Assembly (NCBI GenBank): GCA_014800845.1
Contig: JAAVFJ010000018.1
Coordinates: forward strand, 1 to 54,831
Length of the DNA stretch: 54,831 nt
Reading direction: 5' to 3'
Source: Bacteroidales bacterium
Lineage (GTDB): Bacteria > Bacteroidota > Bacteroidia > Bacteroidales > Muribaculaceae
The translations under genes and the position numbers were made by a program. The notes below the pieces were generated by a model. It saw only the letters and a program-made list of their open reading frames with translations, was not told the origin of the DNA and did no database searches. Shown here piece after piece: positions 17,557 to 25,455 of this stretch (its first letter is position 1; the number at the start of each line of letters is the position of its first letter).

Positions 17557-18209
17557 CAGGCATTGTAAATTGTAGGGTCCTCAATACCGGCTTCTGCCAA
17601 AGCATCTTTTCTCTCCACGCAAGTGCCGCAGACGCCGCAGTGATGCTCTCCCCCCTTGTAGCAGGAATAGGTGAGGGCATAATCCACACCCAGCTCCGCA
17701 CCTCTGCGCGCTATGTCCCCCTTAGTGAAATCCACATAAGGGCTAAGCAGCGTTATGCCGGGGAAGGTGCCCAGGCGTATGGCCTCGCTCATGGCGTGAG
17801 TGAAGTCAGGGCGACAGTCGGGATAGATGGTGTGGTCACCGCCGTGGTTGGCCATCATTACATGTTTCAGACCGCGACTCTCGGCAATTCCGGCGGCTAT
17901 GGCCAGCATGATGCCGTTGCGGAAAGGCACCACAGTGCTCTTCATGTTGTCGGCGGCATAGTGCCCCTCGGGGATGGCGTCGGCCCCCTCAAGCAGCGAA
18001 CTCTTGAAATAGCGCCCCATGAAGTCAAGCGGTATAATAAGGTGCTCGATGCCCAGACGGCGGCAGTTTTCCCCGGCCATAGGGAGCTCGCGGGCATTAT
18101 GATTGGAGCCGTAGTCGAAGCTCAGCGCCAGTGCTATGCGCTCCGCGCAGTCATAGAGCAGCGTGGTGGAGTCCATGCCCCCCGAGAGAATCAGAACAGT
18201 ATCTTTCAT
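17556..18209 (-). CDS. queC: QueC: 7-cyano-7-deazaguanine synthase
   Basis: The 217-residue ATP-dependent enzyme turns CDG into preQ0. The PP-loop SGGMDS is at 9-14. Zinc-binding cysteines lie in SCYKGGEHHCGVCGTC near 185-200. It starts 4 bases after queF. Confidence 0.96.
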   Translation of the reverse strand: MKDTVLILSGGMDSTTLLYDCAERIALALSFDYGSNHNARELPMAGENCRRLGIEHLIIPLDFMGRYFKSSLLEGADAIPEGHYAADNMKSTVVPFRNGIMLAIAAGIAESRGLKHVMMANHGGDHTIYPDCRPDFTHAMSEAIRLGTFPGITLLSPYVDFTKGDIARRGAELGVDYALTYSCYKGGEHHCGVCGTCVERKDALAEAGIEDPTIYNA

Positions 18210-18213
18210 AGTG

Positions 18214-18681
18214 TCAGCCTATTTTGAAATTCTCAAGCTGACGCAAGCGCACCAGCTCCTGATGCTCCTCATCACCCTTATTGGCAAAGGGATAGATACT
18301 GATGCCGCCGCGGGGCATGAAGATGCCCTTCACCTCCAGGTAGCGCGGGTCCATCAGCTCCCACAAGTCATTGAGGATGATATTCACGCAATCCTCATGA
18401 AAATCGCCATGGTTGCGGAAAGAGAAGAGGTAGAGCTTCAGGCTCTTGCTCTCCACCATGCGGGTGCGCGGTATGTAAGAGATGTAGATATGTCCGAAAT
18501 CGGGCTGACCGGTCTTGGGGCAGAGGGTGGTAAACTCCGGGCAGTCAAACGTGACAAGATACTCGCGGTCAGCGTGTTTGTTCTCAAAAGTCTCAAGCAG
18601 ACCGGGGGCATAGTCAGTAGGGTAGACGGTGCCCTGATTGCCCAGCAGGGTCACGCCTTTCAGTTCATTTTCGTTACGCAT
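18214..18681 (-). CDS. queF: QueF: NADPH-dependent preQ0 reductase
   Basis: The 155-residue enzyme reduces the nitrile of preQ0 to preQ1. Catalytic Cys54 ([13 protein letters not shown]), Asp61 and the QueF signature [16 protein letters not shown] from Glu77 are present. The length fits the single-domain type I enzyme. I chose ATG at 18681: the frame is open for 35 codons upstream but that region is promoter. It leads the operon that makes preQ1 for queuosine-modified tRNA. Confidence 0.96.
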   Translation of the reverse strand: MRNENELKGVTLLGNQGTVYPTDYAPGLLETFENKHADREYLVTFDCPEFTTLCPKTGQPDFGHIYISYIPRTRMVESKSLKLYLFSFRNHGDFHEDCVNIILNDLWELMDPRYLEVKGIFMPRGGISIYPFANKGDEEHQELVRLRQLENFKIG

Positions 18682-18734
18682 AAAGTAAGAATTTTTTGAG
18701 CGGGATTCACTTCCGCTGTGGTTGAAATTGACTG

Positions 18735-18766
18735 CGAAGTTACTAAAACTTTTGTAGATTGACAAA
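18735..18766 (-). promoter_or_regulatory. Promoter for queFCDE
   Basis: Minus-strand TTTG (18766-18763) and TAACTTCG (18742-18735) with 20 bases between. The -7 box has one mismatch to TAnnTTTG. It overlaps the glyS promoter on the opposite strand. No preQ1 riboswitch was recognised in the leader. Confidence 0.6.
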
Positions 18767-18781
18767 TTTTGCGTACCTTTG
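18751..18781 (+). promoter_or_regulatory. Promoter for glyS
   Basis: TTTG (18751-18754) and TACCTTTG (18774-18781) are 19 bases apart, 35 bases before the glyS ATG. Confidence 0.75.
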
Positions 18782-18816
18782 CACATTAATTATAGATACT
18801 TATACCTCAAAATACA

Positions 18817-20361
18817 ATGGCAAAGCAAGAAGATGTTTTCAAGACCATAGTGGCCCATGCCAAAGAGTATGGCTTCGTGTTCCAGTCAAGCGAAATCTAT
18901 GACGGCCTCTCAGCTGTCTACGACTACGGACAGAACGGTGTAGAGCTTAAGAACAATATCAAACGTTACTGGTGGGAAGCCATGACAATGCTCCACGACA
19001 ACATCGTAGGTATTGATTCCGCCATCTTCATGCACCCCACTATCTGGAAAGCCTCAGGCCATGTCGATGCCTTCAATGACCCCCTGATTGACAACCGCGA
19101 CTCCAAGAAGCGTTACCGCGCCGATGTGCTCATAGAGGACGAGATAGCCAAAATCGACGACAAGATTGCCAAGGAGTGTGCCAAAGCTGCCAAGCGCTTC
19201 GGCGATTCATTTGACGAGGAGATGTTCCGTCAGACCAATCCCCGCGTGCTCGAGCACCAGCGCAAGCGCACCGAGCTCCACGAGCGCTTCTCCAAGGCTA
19301 TGAACGACAACGACCTCGAGGACCTGAAGCAGATAATCCTGGACTACGGCATCGTAGACCCCGTGAGCGGCACCAAGAACTGGACCGACGTTCGCCAGTT
19401 TAACCTCATGTTCAAGACCGAGATGGGCTCCACAGCCGACGGCGCTATGGACGTCTACCTCCGCCCCGAGACCGCCCAGGGCATCTTCGTAAACTTCCTC
19501 AACGTCTACAAGACAGGCCGCATGCGTCTCCCCTTCGGCATAGCTCAGATAGGCAAAGCCTTCCGCAACGAAATCGTAGCCCGTCAGTTCATCTTCCGCA
19601 TGCGCGAGTTTGAGCAGATGGAGATGCAATTCTTCGTGCGCCCCGGCGAGGAGCTCAAATACTTCGACTTCTGGCGTCAGACCCGTCTGCGCTGGCACAA
19701 AGCCCTGGGCCTGGGCGATGAGAAATATCGCTTCCACGACCACGAGAAGCTCGCCCACTACGCCAACGCCGCCACCGACATAGAGTTCCGCATGCCCTTT
19801 GGCTTCAAGGAGGTGGAGGGTATCCACTCACGCACCGACTTCGACCTCTCCCAGCACGAGAAATTCTCAGGCAAGAAGATACAATACTTCGACCCCGAGC
19901 TCAACAAGAACTATGTGCCCTACGTCATCGAAACCTCAATCGGCGTAGACCGCATGTTCCTCACCGTGCTCTGCTCGGCCTACGAGGAGCAGCCCCTCGA
20001 GGGTGGCGACACTCGCGTAGTGCTCCACTTCCCCCCGGCGCTCGCCCCCGTGAAGTGTGCCGTGCTCCCGCTCGTGAAGAAGGATGGCCTGCCCGAAAAG
20101 GCTCGCGAAATCCAGCACCGTCTCCGCTTCGACTTCACCTGCCAGTATGATGAGAAAGACTCCATAGGCAAGCGCTACCGCCGCCAGGACGCCATAGGCA
20201 CTCCTTACTGTATCACCGTTGACCATCAGACACTTGAGGACAACACAGTGACCCTGCGTCATCGCGACTCAATGGAGCAGGAGCGTGTGGCTATCGATCA
20301 GCTCGAGTCCCTGCTCAAGGACAAGGTGAGCCTCAACTCCCTGCTCAAGAAACTCCTCTAA
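18817..20361 (+). CDS. glyS: Glycyl-tRNA synthetase, single-chain class II type
   Basis: The 514-residue enzyme is the homodimeric type shared with archaea, eukaryotes and some bacteria, not the alpha2-beta2 GlyQ/GlyS of E. coli. Motif 2 is in IGKAFRNEI, the glycine pocket in RPETAQGIFVNF, and motif 3 in ETSIGVDRMFLTVL. The anticodon-binding domain covers about 395-500. It is followed 16 bases later by lemA on the same strand. Confidence 0.96.
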   Translation: MAKQEDVFKTIVAHAKEYGFVFQSSEIYDGLSAVYDYGQNGVELKNNIKRYWWEAMTMLHDNIVGIDSAIFMHPTIWKASGHVDAFNDPLIDNRDSKKRYRADVLIEDEIAKIDDKIAKECAKAAKRFGDSFDEEMFRQTNPRVLEHQRKRTELHERFSKAMNDNDLEDLKQIILDYGIVDPVSGTKNWTDVRQFNLMFKTEMGSTADGAMDVYLRPETAQGIFVNFLNVYKTGRMRLPFGIAQIGKAFRNEIVARQFIFRMREFEQMEMQFFVRPGEELKYFDFWRQTRLRWHKALGLGDEKYRFHDHEKLAHYANAATDIEFRMPFGFKEVEGIHSRTDFDLSQHEKFSGKKIQYFDPELNKNYVPYVIETSIGVDRMFLTVLCSAYEEQPLEGGDTRVVLHFPPALAPVKCAVLPLVKKDGLPEKAREIQHRLRFDFTCQYDEKDSIGKRYRRQDAIGTPYCITVDHQTLEDNTVTLRHRDSMEQERVAIDQLESLLKDKVSLNSLLKKLL

Positions 20362-20377
20362 TCCCCCTCACTCACTC

Positions 20378-20995
20378 ATGAAGAAATCATATATAATAAT
20401 AGGCGCGATTGTGGCTGTGGTGCTCATCCTCGTAGTGTGTGTGGCATCAAGCTACAACGGCATGCTCATCCAGGAGCAGGAGGTTGACACCGCCTGGGGT
20501 AATGTAGAGAGCCAGTATCAGCGCCGCAAAGACTTGATACCCAACCTCGAACGCACCGTTAAGGCTTACACCAAGCATGAAGGGGAGACCTACATAGCAG
20601 TGACCAAAGCCCGCTCCGCAGCCCTGACAGCTCAGGAAGAGGCCGCCGCAGCCGGTCAGCAGGGTGCCCCGGCCGACGACCAGCAGATGCAGCGATACAT
20701 GGATGCGCAGGACAACGCCCGCCGTGCGCTCGACATCTACGTCAATGCCGTGAAAGAGGCCTACCCCGACCTCAAGAGCAGCCAGAACTTCGCCGACTTT
20801 CAGGCACAGCTCGAAGGCACCGAAAACCGCATACAGGTGGCCCGCGAAGCCTACAACAGCAAGGTAAAAGACTACAACATCGCAGTGCGCCGATTCCCCG
20901 GAGTGCTCATCTCAGGCATGATGGGATTCCAGAAGCGCTCCATGTTCCAAGCCGAAGCAGGCGCCCAGCGTGCTCCTCAAGTATTTGAAGAATGA
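20378..20995 (+). CDS. lemA: LemA family membrane protein
   Basis: The 205-residue protein has one N-terminal membrane helix (about 5-26) followed by the coiled-coil-rich LemA domain: YNGMLIQEQEVDTAWGNVES, then QRRKDLIPNL. The family is widespread and its function is unsettled. The last codon overlaps the start of the FKBP gene by 4 bases (ATGA), so the two are probably translated together. Confidence 0.9.
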   Translation: MKKSYIIIGAIVAVVLILVVCVASSYNGMLIQEQEVDTAWGNVESQYQRRKDLIPNLERTVKAYTKHEGETYIAVTKARSAALTAQEEAAAAGQQGAPADDQQMQRYMDAQDNARRALDIYVNAVKEAYPDLKSSQNFADFQAQLEGTENRIQVAREAYNSKVKDYNIAVRRFPGVLISGMMGFQKRSMFQAEAGAQRAPQVFEE

Positions 20996-21546
20996 AGAAA
21001 CTACTTTACCTCATAGCGCTCCCCGCGCTGCTCGCTTGCGCGCTCTCCTCCTGCCTGGGCGACGAACCCGGTACCGACTCCTCCTGGCGCGAGCGCAACG
21101 ACCGATGGATAGCTGAGAAAGAGGCCGAAACCGATGCCTCCGGACAGCCCGTCTACACCCGCGTAAACTGCAAATGGGACCCTAACGGCTACGTGCTCAT
21201 GAAGTGGCACAACAACCGCGCTCTCACGCAAGGCAAGCTCTCGCCGATGTCCACCTCCACCATCGACGTGAAATACCGGGTGACAAACATAGAGGGCACC
21301 GGCCTGGACAGCTCCTACTACCGCACCGTGCCCGCCGACAGCATCTACCGCAGCGTGCTCAACACCAATATACAGGGCTGGCAGATAGCGCTGAGCAACA
21401 TGCACATAGGCGACAGCTGCACCGTGCTCATCCCCTACAACCAAGCCTACGGCGTCAACACGCAGGGCAGCATCGCGGCCTACAGCAACCTCATCTTCGA
21501 CGTAAAGCTCGTAGACATCCCCGCCTACCAGCGCCCCCTGCAGTAA
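20992..21546 (+). CDS. FKBP-type peptidyl-prolyl isomerase lipoprotein
   Basis: The 184-residue protein has a lipoprotein signal with lipobox LSSC (Cys21) and a C-terminal FKBP fold: QGWQIALSNMHIGDSCTVLI, then PYNQAYGV and LIFDVKLVDI. It probably assists folding of envelope proteins in the periplasm. The loop between about 95 and 125 is longer than in minimal FKBPs. It is the end of the glyS-lemA-FKBP run, and the first repeat element begins about 115 bases downstream. Confidence 0.85.
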   Translation: MKKLLYLIALPALLACALSSCLGDEPGTDSSWRERNDRWIAEKEAETDASGQPVYTRVNCKWDPNGYVLMKWHNNRALTQGKLSPMSTSTIDVKYRVTNIEGTGLDSSYYRTVPADSIYRSVLNTNIQGWQIALSNMHIGDSCTVLIPYNQAYGVNTQGSIAAYSNLIFDVKLVDIPAYQRPLQ

Positions 21547-21661
21547 CCCCACCAAGGGGCTGCCCGCTGCAACCGCCCCCAGCCACGGCAGGCCGCCAGC
21601 CACGGCAGGCCGCCGCGATGAATCGCGGCGGCACTCAACAACCCGCGCGCTAATAGCGGCG

Positions 21662-21700
21662 CCCCTAACCCCTAACCCCTAACCCCTAACCCCTAACCCT
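21662..21700. repeat. Telomere-like (CCCCTAA)5 tract
   Basis: Five perfect 7-base units CCCCTAA followed by CCCT. The complementary strand reads TTAGGGG. The TAG stop of the DUF6371 gene (21693-21695 on the minus strand) lies inside the tract. Confidence 0.95.
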
Positions 21701-22658
21701 TGAGCGAAGCGGCCAGGGCGGGGGCTAACTCGGGGTGGGGGAGCAGGCGGAGCACTATGTCATCGAAACCATCGCCTTCCTGAACCGTTACGGCAATCAT
21801 CTCGGTCAGTTTGGTCAGCGAGGGGAATTGAAACTGAGGGCGCTCCAATGGTACCAACGCCACCGACGGGCAATAGCTCCGGAGCACATCGGCTGCCTGC
21901 TTCCATTCATCGGTCTTACCCTCATCGGGGAAGAGGACAATGCGGCGACGTCTCAGCACGTAATGGCGATCCGCAGGGTCATTCATATTCCAATCTGTAG
22001 GGCGGAGATTAGAACAGCCACCCATGGCCATGCACACCACATTCTGCACCCATTCCTCGCCGAACGCCATCAGAAACAGATGGGTGACCAACGCCGCTTT
22101 CTCACTCTCGAAGAGCCACAGAGTAGCCTCAGGGAGCAGCGCCGCCACGTGTGTGCCAAAGAAGTATTGCTTCAACTCATAGCCTTCAGGCACTGTGCCG
22201 CGCAGCGAGTGGACCCACGTCATGAGCGGACGGGGATTCTTGATGCGCTTACCGGTGAGGGGGTCGTAGGCCATAATCTTGCCGCCACGTATTCGCAGCT
22301 GCTCATCTCTCTGCCAAAAGACAGTGCTCCCGCCGTAGAGCTTACTTGTGCCCACTCCCCTGTAGCGGAGGTAACCCTCGAGATAACTCACAGGGAAGTA
22401 TGGCTTGAAGAGGTCTATCAGCCAGCAGGCCAGTGGGTTAGCGGCGTAACTATTAAAGGACCGGCTGATGACGTGTTGATGAGGGACCAAGACCGGGTGT
22501 CCCGTCCCACTATCAGAAAGGGGGGTAGGGGAAAAAGGTGGGACAGTGGTATTTTTACCCTTAAAAGCGCCTAATGTATTGATAGATAGCTTGTTACGAG
22601 TGTCCCGCGCTGTCCCATAAGTGTCCCGTGGGTGGTCCAAAAGTCCGTGATATGTCAT
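21693..22658 (-). CDS. DUF6371 TOPRIM-like (primase-type) protein, N-terminally altered
   Basis: The product is about 321 residues from ATG 22658 (a TTG at 22742 is also open). From about residue 70 it matches DUF6371, a Bacteroidetes family with a primase-like TOPRIM fold: HIGTSK-like RGVGTSKLYGGSTVFW, then GKIMAYDPLTGKRIK. The TOPRIM-type acidic residues would be Glu in FESEKAAL and the Asp pair in LFPDEGKTD. Full members usually begin with a zinc-finger region, which is absent. In its place the first 55 or so residues are a translation of the left arm repeat, and the other arm copies contain stops in that frame or lack conservation. The stop codon is supplied by the CCCCTAA tract. It lies downstream of the ATPase gene on the same strand. 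Probably a truncated or re-started replication gene. Confidence 0.6.
   Translation of the reverse strand: MTYHGLLDHPRDTYGTARDTRNKLSINTLGAFKGKNTTVPPFSPTPLSDSGTGHPVLVPHQHVISRSFNSYAANPLACWLIDLFKPYFPVSYLEGYLRYRGVGTSKLYGGSTVFWQRDEQLRIRGGKIMAYDPLTGKRIKNPRPLMTWVHSLRGTVPEGYELKQYFFGTHVAALLPEATLWLFESEKAALVTHLFLMAFGEEWVQNVVCMAMGGCSNLRPTDWNMNDPADRHYVLRRRRIVLFPDEGKTDEWKQAADVLRSYCPSVALVPLERPQFQFPSLTKLTEMIAVTVQEGDGFDDIVLRLLPHPELAPALAASLKG
22493..22638 (-). repeat. Inverted arm, copy 1 left
   Basis: Begins CCGGGTGTCCCGTCCCAC and ends GGTGGTCC, matching the right arm at 24105-24257 in inverse orientation and both arms of copy 2. TGTCCC boxes lie at 22601, 22611 and 22622, spaced 10 and 11 bases. The arm is inside the open frame of the DUF6371 gene. 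Confidence 0.85.
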
Positions 22659-22792
22659 ATTGTAGTAAGTGTTTACAGAGGTATTATGATGTAGTGGAGA
22701 AATATGATTTATAATATATTTATGTAATATGTGCACCGACAAATGCTTCTAATTGACAGTAAGCCGATACACATATTACATAATTAAGTTAC

Positions 22793-23779
22793 TTACTTCT
22801 CAATTTTCTTGATCATGCGGGTGATAGTGGTCTTTGATAATCCCAACTCAGTGGCCATAGCGCGCACAGATTTGCCATTTTCCTTCATGTGGCGCACCTT
22901 CTCCAGCAGGTCATGGTTTTCCGTATGCTTAGGGCGCTGCAGCAGCGAACTCTCACGCGCATATCCGCGCTCGGCCATCAGGAGATATGCACCCTGCTTC
23001 TCAATCTCATAGAGCACTACATTAGAGTCATCGTAGGTAAAGGAACCGTGGCGCACCTTAAGCTGCTTGACGTAGCGTATGCGGCTGTCACATAGACTCT
23101 TACCCATAGCAAGCACGCAATCAAAGAAATTAAAAAGTTTCTTAGAACCGGCCAGGTCATTGCAGGAAAGTTCCGCATCAGGCAATCGTTTGGGGGTGTG
23201 AGCCAGAATAAGAATACTCCATCCGTAGACCTTTTTAAGCTGCATAAGGCTAACCATAAGCTCCGCAGCAGCATCGCCACTCTCAGTCACCATATTAAGA
23301 TAAGAGATATTATCTACTATAATTACATCAGTCTCACAGGTCACAGCAGAGATCTCAATGGCCCGCAATATAGCAGCCTCGAGAGTCTCACCTTTACGCA
23401 GGGTCATCTCCGGATTGATGTCAGCACGGTAGAAAGTGTCAGGCATCTGCAAATAGTTGCCCTCCTCATCTGTGTAGCGCAGCTGAAACTGCTTCTCGCT
23501 AAGCTCAAAATCGAAGTAGAGAACTTTGCGTCCTTTGCGAGCAATCTCCAAACCAATCTGAGTGGCGTAGATGCTCTTACCGAGATTTGAGTCAGCAAAA
23601 AGGCAACACACCTCACCCTCATACCAGGTCTTCATCCATAACTCCTCAGGATTATCCATAGAGCCAGCAGCGTGAAGCCACTCAATGCCTTTATATACTC
23701 TTACTACATCAGTAGTGATTTTCTTAACCTGCACAGGCGTCTGAACAGGTACAGTAGTGATTGTTACATCATTGTTCAT
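22793..23779 (-). CDS. RepA-like RecA-fold ATPase with C-terminal HTH
   Basis: The 328-residue protein looks like the RepA/AAA_25 group of hexameric replicative helicases. The Walker A is FADSNLGKS (61-69, lacking the first Gly of the classical loop) and the Walker B is DVIIVDN (151-157). A DLAGSKK segment with a sensor-like position follows near 218. The last 35 residues form a helix-turn-helix of resolvase style (GKSVRAMATELGLSKTTITR), which suggests direct DNA binding, possibly to the arm boxes. It lies wholly between the two arms and has its own promoter. Its A+T-rich codons differ from the neighbouring housekeeping genes, consistent with transfer. Confidence 0.75.
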   Translation of the reverse strand: MNNDVTITTVPVQTPVQVKKITTDVVRVYKGIEWLHAAGSMDNPEELWMKTWYEGEVCCLFADSNLGKSIYATQIGLEIARKGRKVLYFDFELSEKQFQLRYTDEEGNYLQMPDTFYRADINPEMTLRKGETLEAAILRAIEISAVTCETDVIIVDNISYLNMVTESGDAAAELMVSLMQLKKVYGWSILILAHTPKRLPDAELSCNDLAGSKKLFNFFDCVLAMGKSLCDSRIRYVKQLKVRHGSFTYDDSNVVLYEIEKQGAYLLMAERGYARESSLLQRPKHTENHDLLEKVRHMKENGKSVRAMATELGLSKTTITRMIKKIEK

Positions 23780-24104
23780 AATACAATAATTTGATTAAAT
23801 AAATTAATAATAATAGTTTGCAAAACGTGTAAGCGAGTACTCATTACAGTGTTAAGGTCAGCCCCTTTACAGGTTTTGACGCTGCAAAGATAAGTAATAT
23901 ATTTTATTTAACCAAACATATAAGCAAATAAATTTATTGTATTATTTATTATATTATTTATCGCTCTGATTAGCAAGTAGTTAGTAATTAAATAAATCTC
24001 TTACACGGTGGCTTGCGTAGCGTCAAAGAGATGCGGTCTATGCCTGAATTCAAGCACAAACTGCAGTAGCGAAAGGGTAATTGCAGCGTAGATGCCTAAG
24101 AGGT
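23780..24104. other. AT-rich non-coding core of copy 1
   Basis: No gene. The stretch 23925-24000 is almost pure A and T with repeated attta/attat words and could be a DNA-unwinding region. The ATPase promoter lies at 23885-23916. GC rises again after 24000 towards the right arm. Origin function is a guess based on AT content and the adjacent iteron-like boxes. Confidence 0.4.
23885..23916 (-). promoter_or_regulatory. Promoter for the RepA-like ATPase
   Basis: Minus-strand TTTG (23916-23913) and TATCTTTG (23892-23885) are 20 bases apart, an exact fit to the Bacteroidetes consensus, about 105 bases before the start codon. Confidence 0.7.
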
Positions 24105-24257
24105 GGACCACCCACGGGACACACATGGGACACCTTTGGGACACCTCGGGACAAGTGTAACTAACTGATATATAGATAGATATAGTTGTTTTGAGGGTAA
24201 AAAACCACTGTCCCACCTTTTTTGCCTCCCCCCCCTTAAGTGGGACGGGACACTTGG
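24105..24257 (+). repeat. Inverted arm, copy 1 right
   Basis: Begins GGACCACCCACGGGACAC and ends GTGGGACGGGACACTTGGG. GGGACA boxes start at 24116, 24127, 24138 and 24148 (spacing 11, 11, 10). ACTGTCCCACC and GTGGGACGGGACA in its outer half can form a hairpin. Confidence 0.85.
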
Positions 24258-24340
24258 GTTAGGGGTTAAGGGTTAAGGGTTAAGGGTTATGGGTGAGGGG
24301 TTATGGGTTAAGGGTGATGGGTTAGGGGTTAGTGGGGTAG
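24254..24340. repeat. Degenerate TTAGGG-type tract
   Basis: About eleven imperfect 7-8 base units such as gggttaa, gggttat, ggggtta. Orientation is opposite to the tract at 21662. It covers the last codons and the TAA stop of the acetyltransferase gene (24329). Confidence 0.9.
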
Positions 24341-24895
24341 GGTTTTGATTACTCGGCAGGGGTTGCCTACTGCTACGCTGTGGGAGGGGATGTCTTTGGT
24401 TACTACGCTGCCGGCGCCTATCACGCAGTTATCGCCTATGGTCACTCCGGGCAGTACGCATACTTGGGCGCCTATCCATACGTTGTTGCCTATGCTGATG
24501 GGGCGGGCGTATTCCAGGCCTTTGTTGCGCTCAGCGTAGTCAAGCGGATGGCCGGCGGTGTAGAAGCCGCAGTTGGGAGCTACGAATACATTGTCGCCGA
24601 AGGTCACGGGGGCTCCGTCGAGTATCATCATGTTGAAGTTGGCGTAGAAGTTTTCGCCTACTCTTATGTTGTAGCCGTAGTCGCAGTAGAATGGTTGCTC
24701 TATGAGTATGTTCTCTCGGGTGCTTCCGAGCATTTTGCGCAGGTGGGTGGTGCGGGCGTCCATGTCGGTAGGGAGGAGGTTGTTGTATTCGCGGCAAAGG
24801 AGTTTGCACTTCTGGCGTTCCTCTATGAGGGCGGGGTCGTAGTTAGCGTCGTAGATCATCCCGGCCAGCATCTTTTCTTTTTCTGTCATGGTCAA
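24329..24895 (-). CDS. Maltose/galactoside O-acetyltransferase family (left-handed beta helix)
   Basis: The 188-residue protein is a hexapeptide-repeat acetyltransferase of the Maa/LacA family, which transfers acetyl from acetyl-CoA to sugars. The N-terminal MAC domain (EKEKMLAGMIYDANYDP) and the catalytic His in FYTAGHPLD near 115 are clear, followed by hexapeptide coils (IGNNVWIGAQVCVLPGVTIG). It starts about 25 bases past the tRNA-Gly terminator. Its stop codon and last codons fall in the telomere-like tract of copy 1. Confidence 0.92.
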   Translation of the reverse strand: MTMTEKEKMLAGMIYDANYDPALIEERQKCKLLCREYNNLLPTDMDARTTHLRKMLGSTRENILIEQPFYCDYGYNIRVGENFYANFNMMILDGAPVTFGDNVFVAPNCGFYTAGHPLDYAERNKGLEYARPISIGNNVWIGAQVCVLPGVTIGDNCVIGAGSVVTKDIPSHSVAVGNPCRVIKTLPH

Positions 24896-24918
24896 AGGTA
24901 GTCAGTTACGGTTAAGAT

Positions 24919-24948
24919 GAAAAAATCCCCGGGGAGATTCCTCGGGGA
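24919..24948 (-). terminator. Terminator after tRNA-Gly
   Basis: Minus-strand TCCCCGAGGA pairs with TCCCCGGGGA across a 3-base loop, followed by TTTTTTC, directly after the tRNA 3' end. Confidence 0.88.
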
Positions 24949-24954
24949 GTGTGG

Positions 24955-25027
24955 AGCGGTAAACGAGGCTCGAACTCGCGACCCTCAGCTTGGGAAGCTG
25001 ATGCTCTACCAACTGAGCTATTACCGC
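24955..25027 (-). tRNA. tRNA-Gly (CCC)
   Basis: The cloverleaf has acceptor GCGGTAA/TTACCGC, D arm with AGCTCAGTTGGTAGAGC, and anticodon stem TCAGC/GCTGA around loop TTCCCAA, giving CCC. The discriminator is U73 as in other bacterial tRNA-Gly, and CCA is encoded at 24954-24952. A terminator follows at once. Confidence 0.93.
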
Positions 25028-25141
25028 ATGTGCTTTTACATTAATCATTATCAACGATGCTTGCCGGCATTGAAACTGACAGAGGTTGCTTCTAAATGCC
25101 CTTCCCGCTGACAGATTCAGCTGCTGACAGACCTGGCTGCT

Positions 25142-25428
25142 AAGAACCATTGCTGTTAACTTATTTCCTTCAGCGGCAAACGCAAGGCGCGGAGCGCCAT
25201 TAATCTCGGTAGCCGGGGGTAGCACCCCCGGAAAGTGTCGGCAAATAATGTGCCACGGAGTGGTACTACACTTAGGCACTTGCCCAATACCTGTTGTTGT
25301 ACCCCTCCGGGGCACTCTCGCTCTCCCGGCTTTCCGGGGGCGATACCCCCGGCTATTGAGATTGGGGGCGCTCCGCGCCTTGCGTTTGCCGCTAAAGGAA
25401 ATAAGTTAACATTACTGGCTAAGAACCG
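25142..25428. repeat. Large inverted-repeat element between tRNA genes
   Basis: Arms of about 90 bases (25142-25232 and 25334-25428) are roughly 85-90 percent complementary. Each holds the word CTTGCGTTTGCCGCT next to GGAAATAAGTTAAC, plus an inner CCGGGGG...CCCCCGG. The 100-base centre has smaller hairpins such as CCCCTCCGGGG. Flanking words TGGCTGCTAAGAACC and TGGCTAAGAACC may be a target duplication. A fragment of one arm recurs at 38843-38886. No gene is carried. It could be a MITE or a structured RNA. Confidence 0.75.
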
Positions 25429-25455
25429 CTTACGCTGACAGACATTGCCACGAAA

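Larger units (their letters stand above)
21662..24340. mobile_element. Repeat-bounded replication-type element, copy 1
   Basis: The unit is bounded by telomere-like tracts in inverted orientation, CCCCTAA repeats on the left (21662-21700) and TTAGGGG-type repeats on the right (24254-24340). Inside lie two long inverted arms (22493-22638 and 24105-24257) and an AT-rich core. It encodes a RecA-fold ATPase and a TOPRIM-like DUF6371 protein, a pair of replication type. No integrase, transposase or relaxase is present. A gene-free relative with the same arms is at 38009-39483. Mobility is inferred from the architecture and from the presence of two copies in unrelated contexts; it is not shown directly. 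Confidence 0.6.

Noticed and set aside
18682..18734. preQ1 riboswitch in the queF leader
   Set aside because: No recognisable short hairpin with an A-rich tail that could form the pseudoknot.
21662..21700. CRISPR-like array
   Set aside because: Units are 7 bases without spacers.
24001..24216. 71-residue open frame on the minus strand in the right arm of copy 1
   Set aside because: It is antisense to the arm repeat and is not conserved in the other arms.
21662..24340. Prophage remnant
   Set aside because: There are no structural, packaging, lysis or integrase genes, only a replication-type pair.
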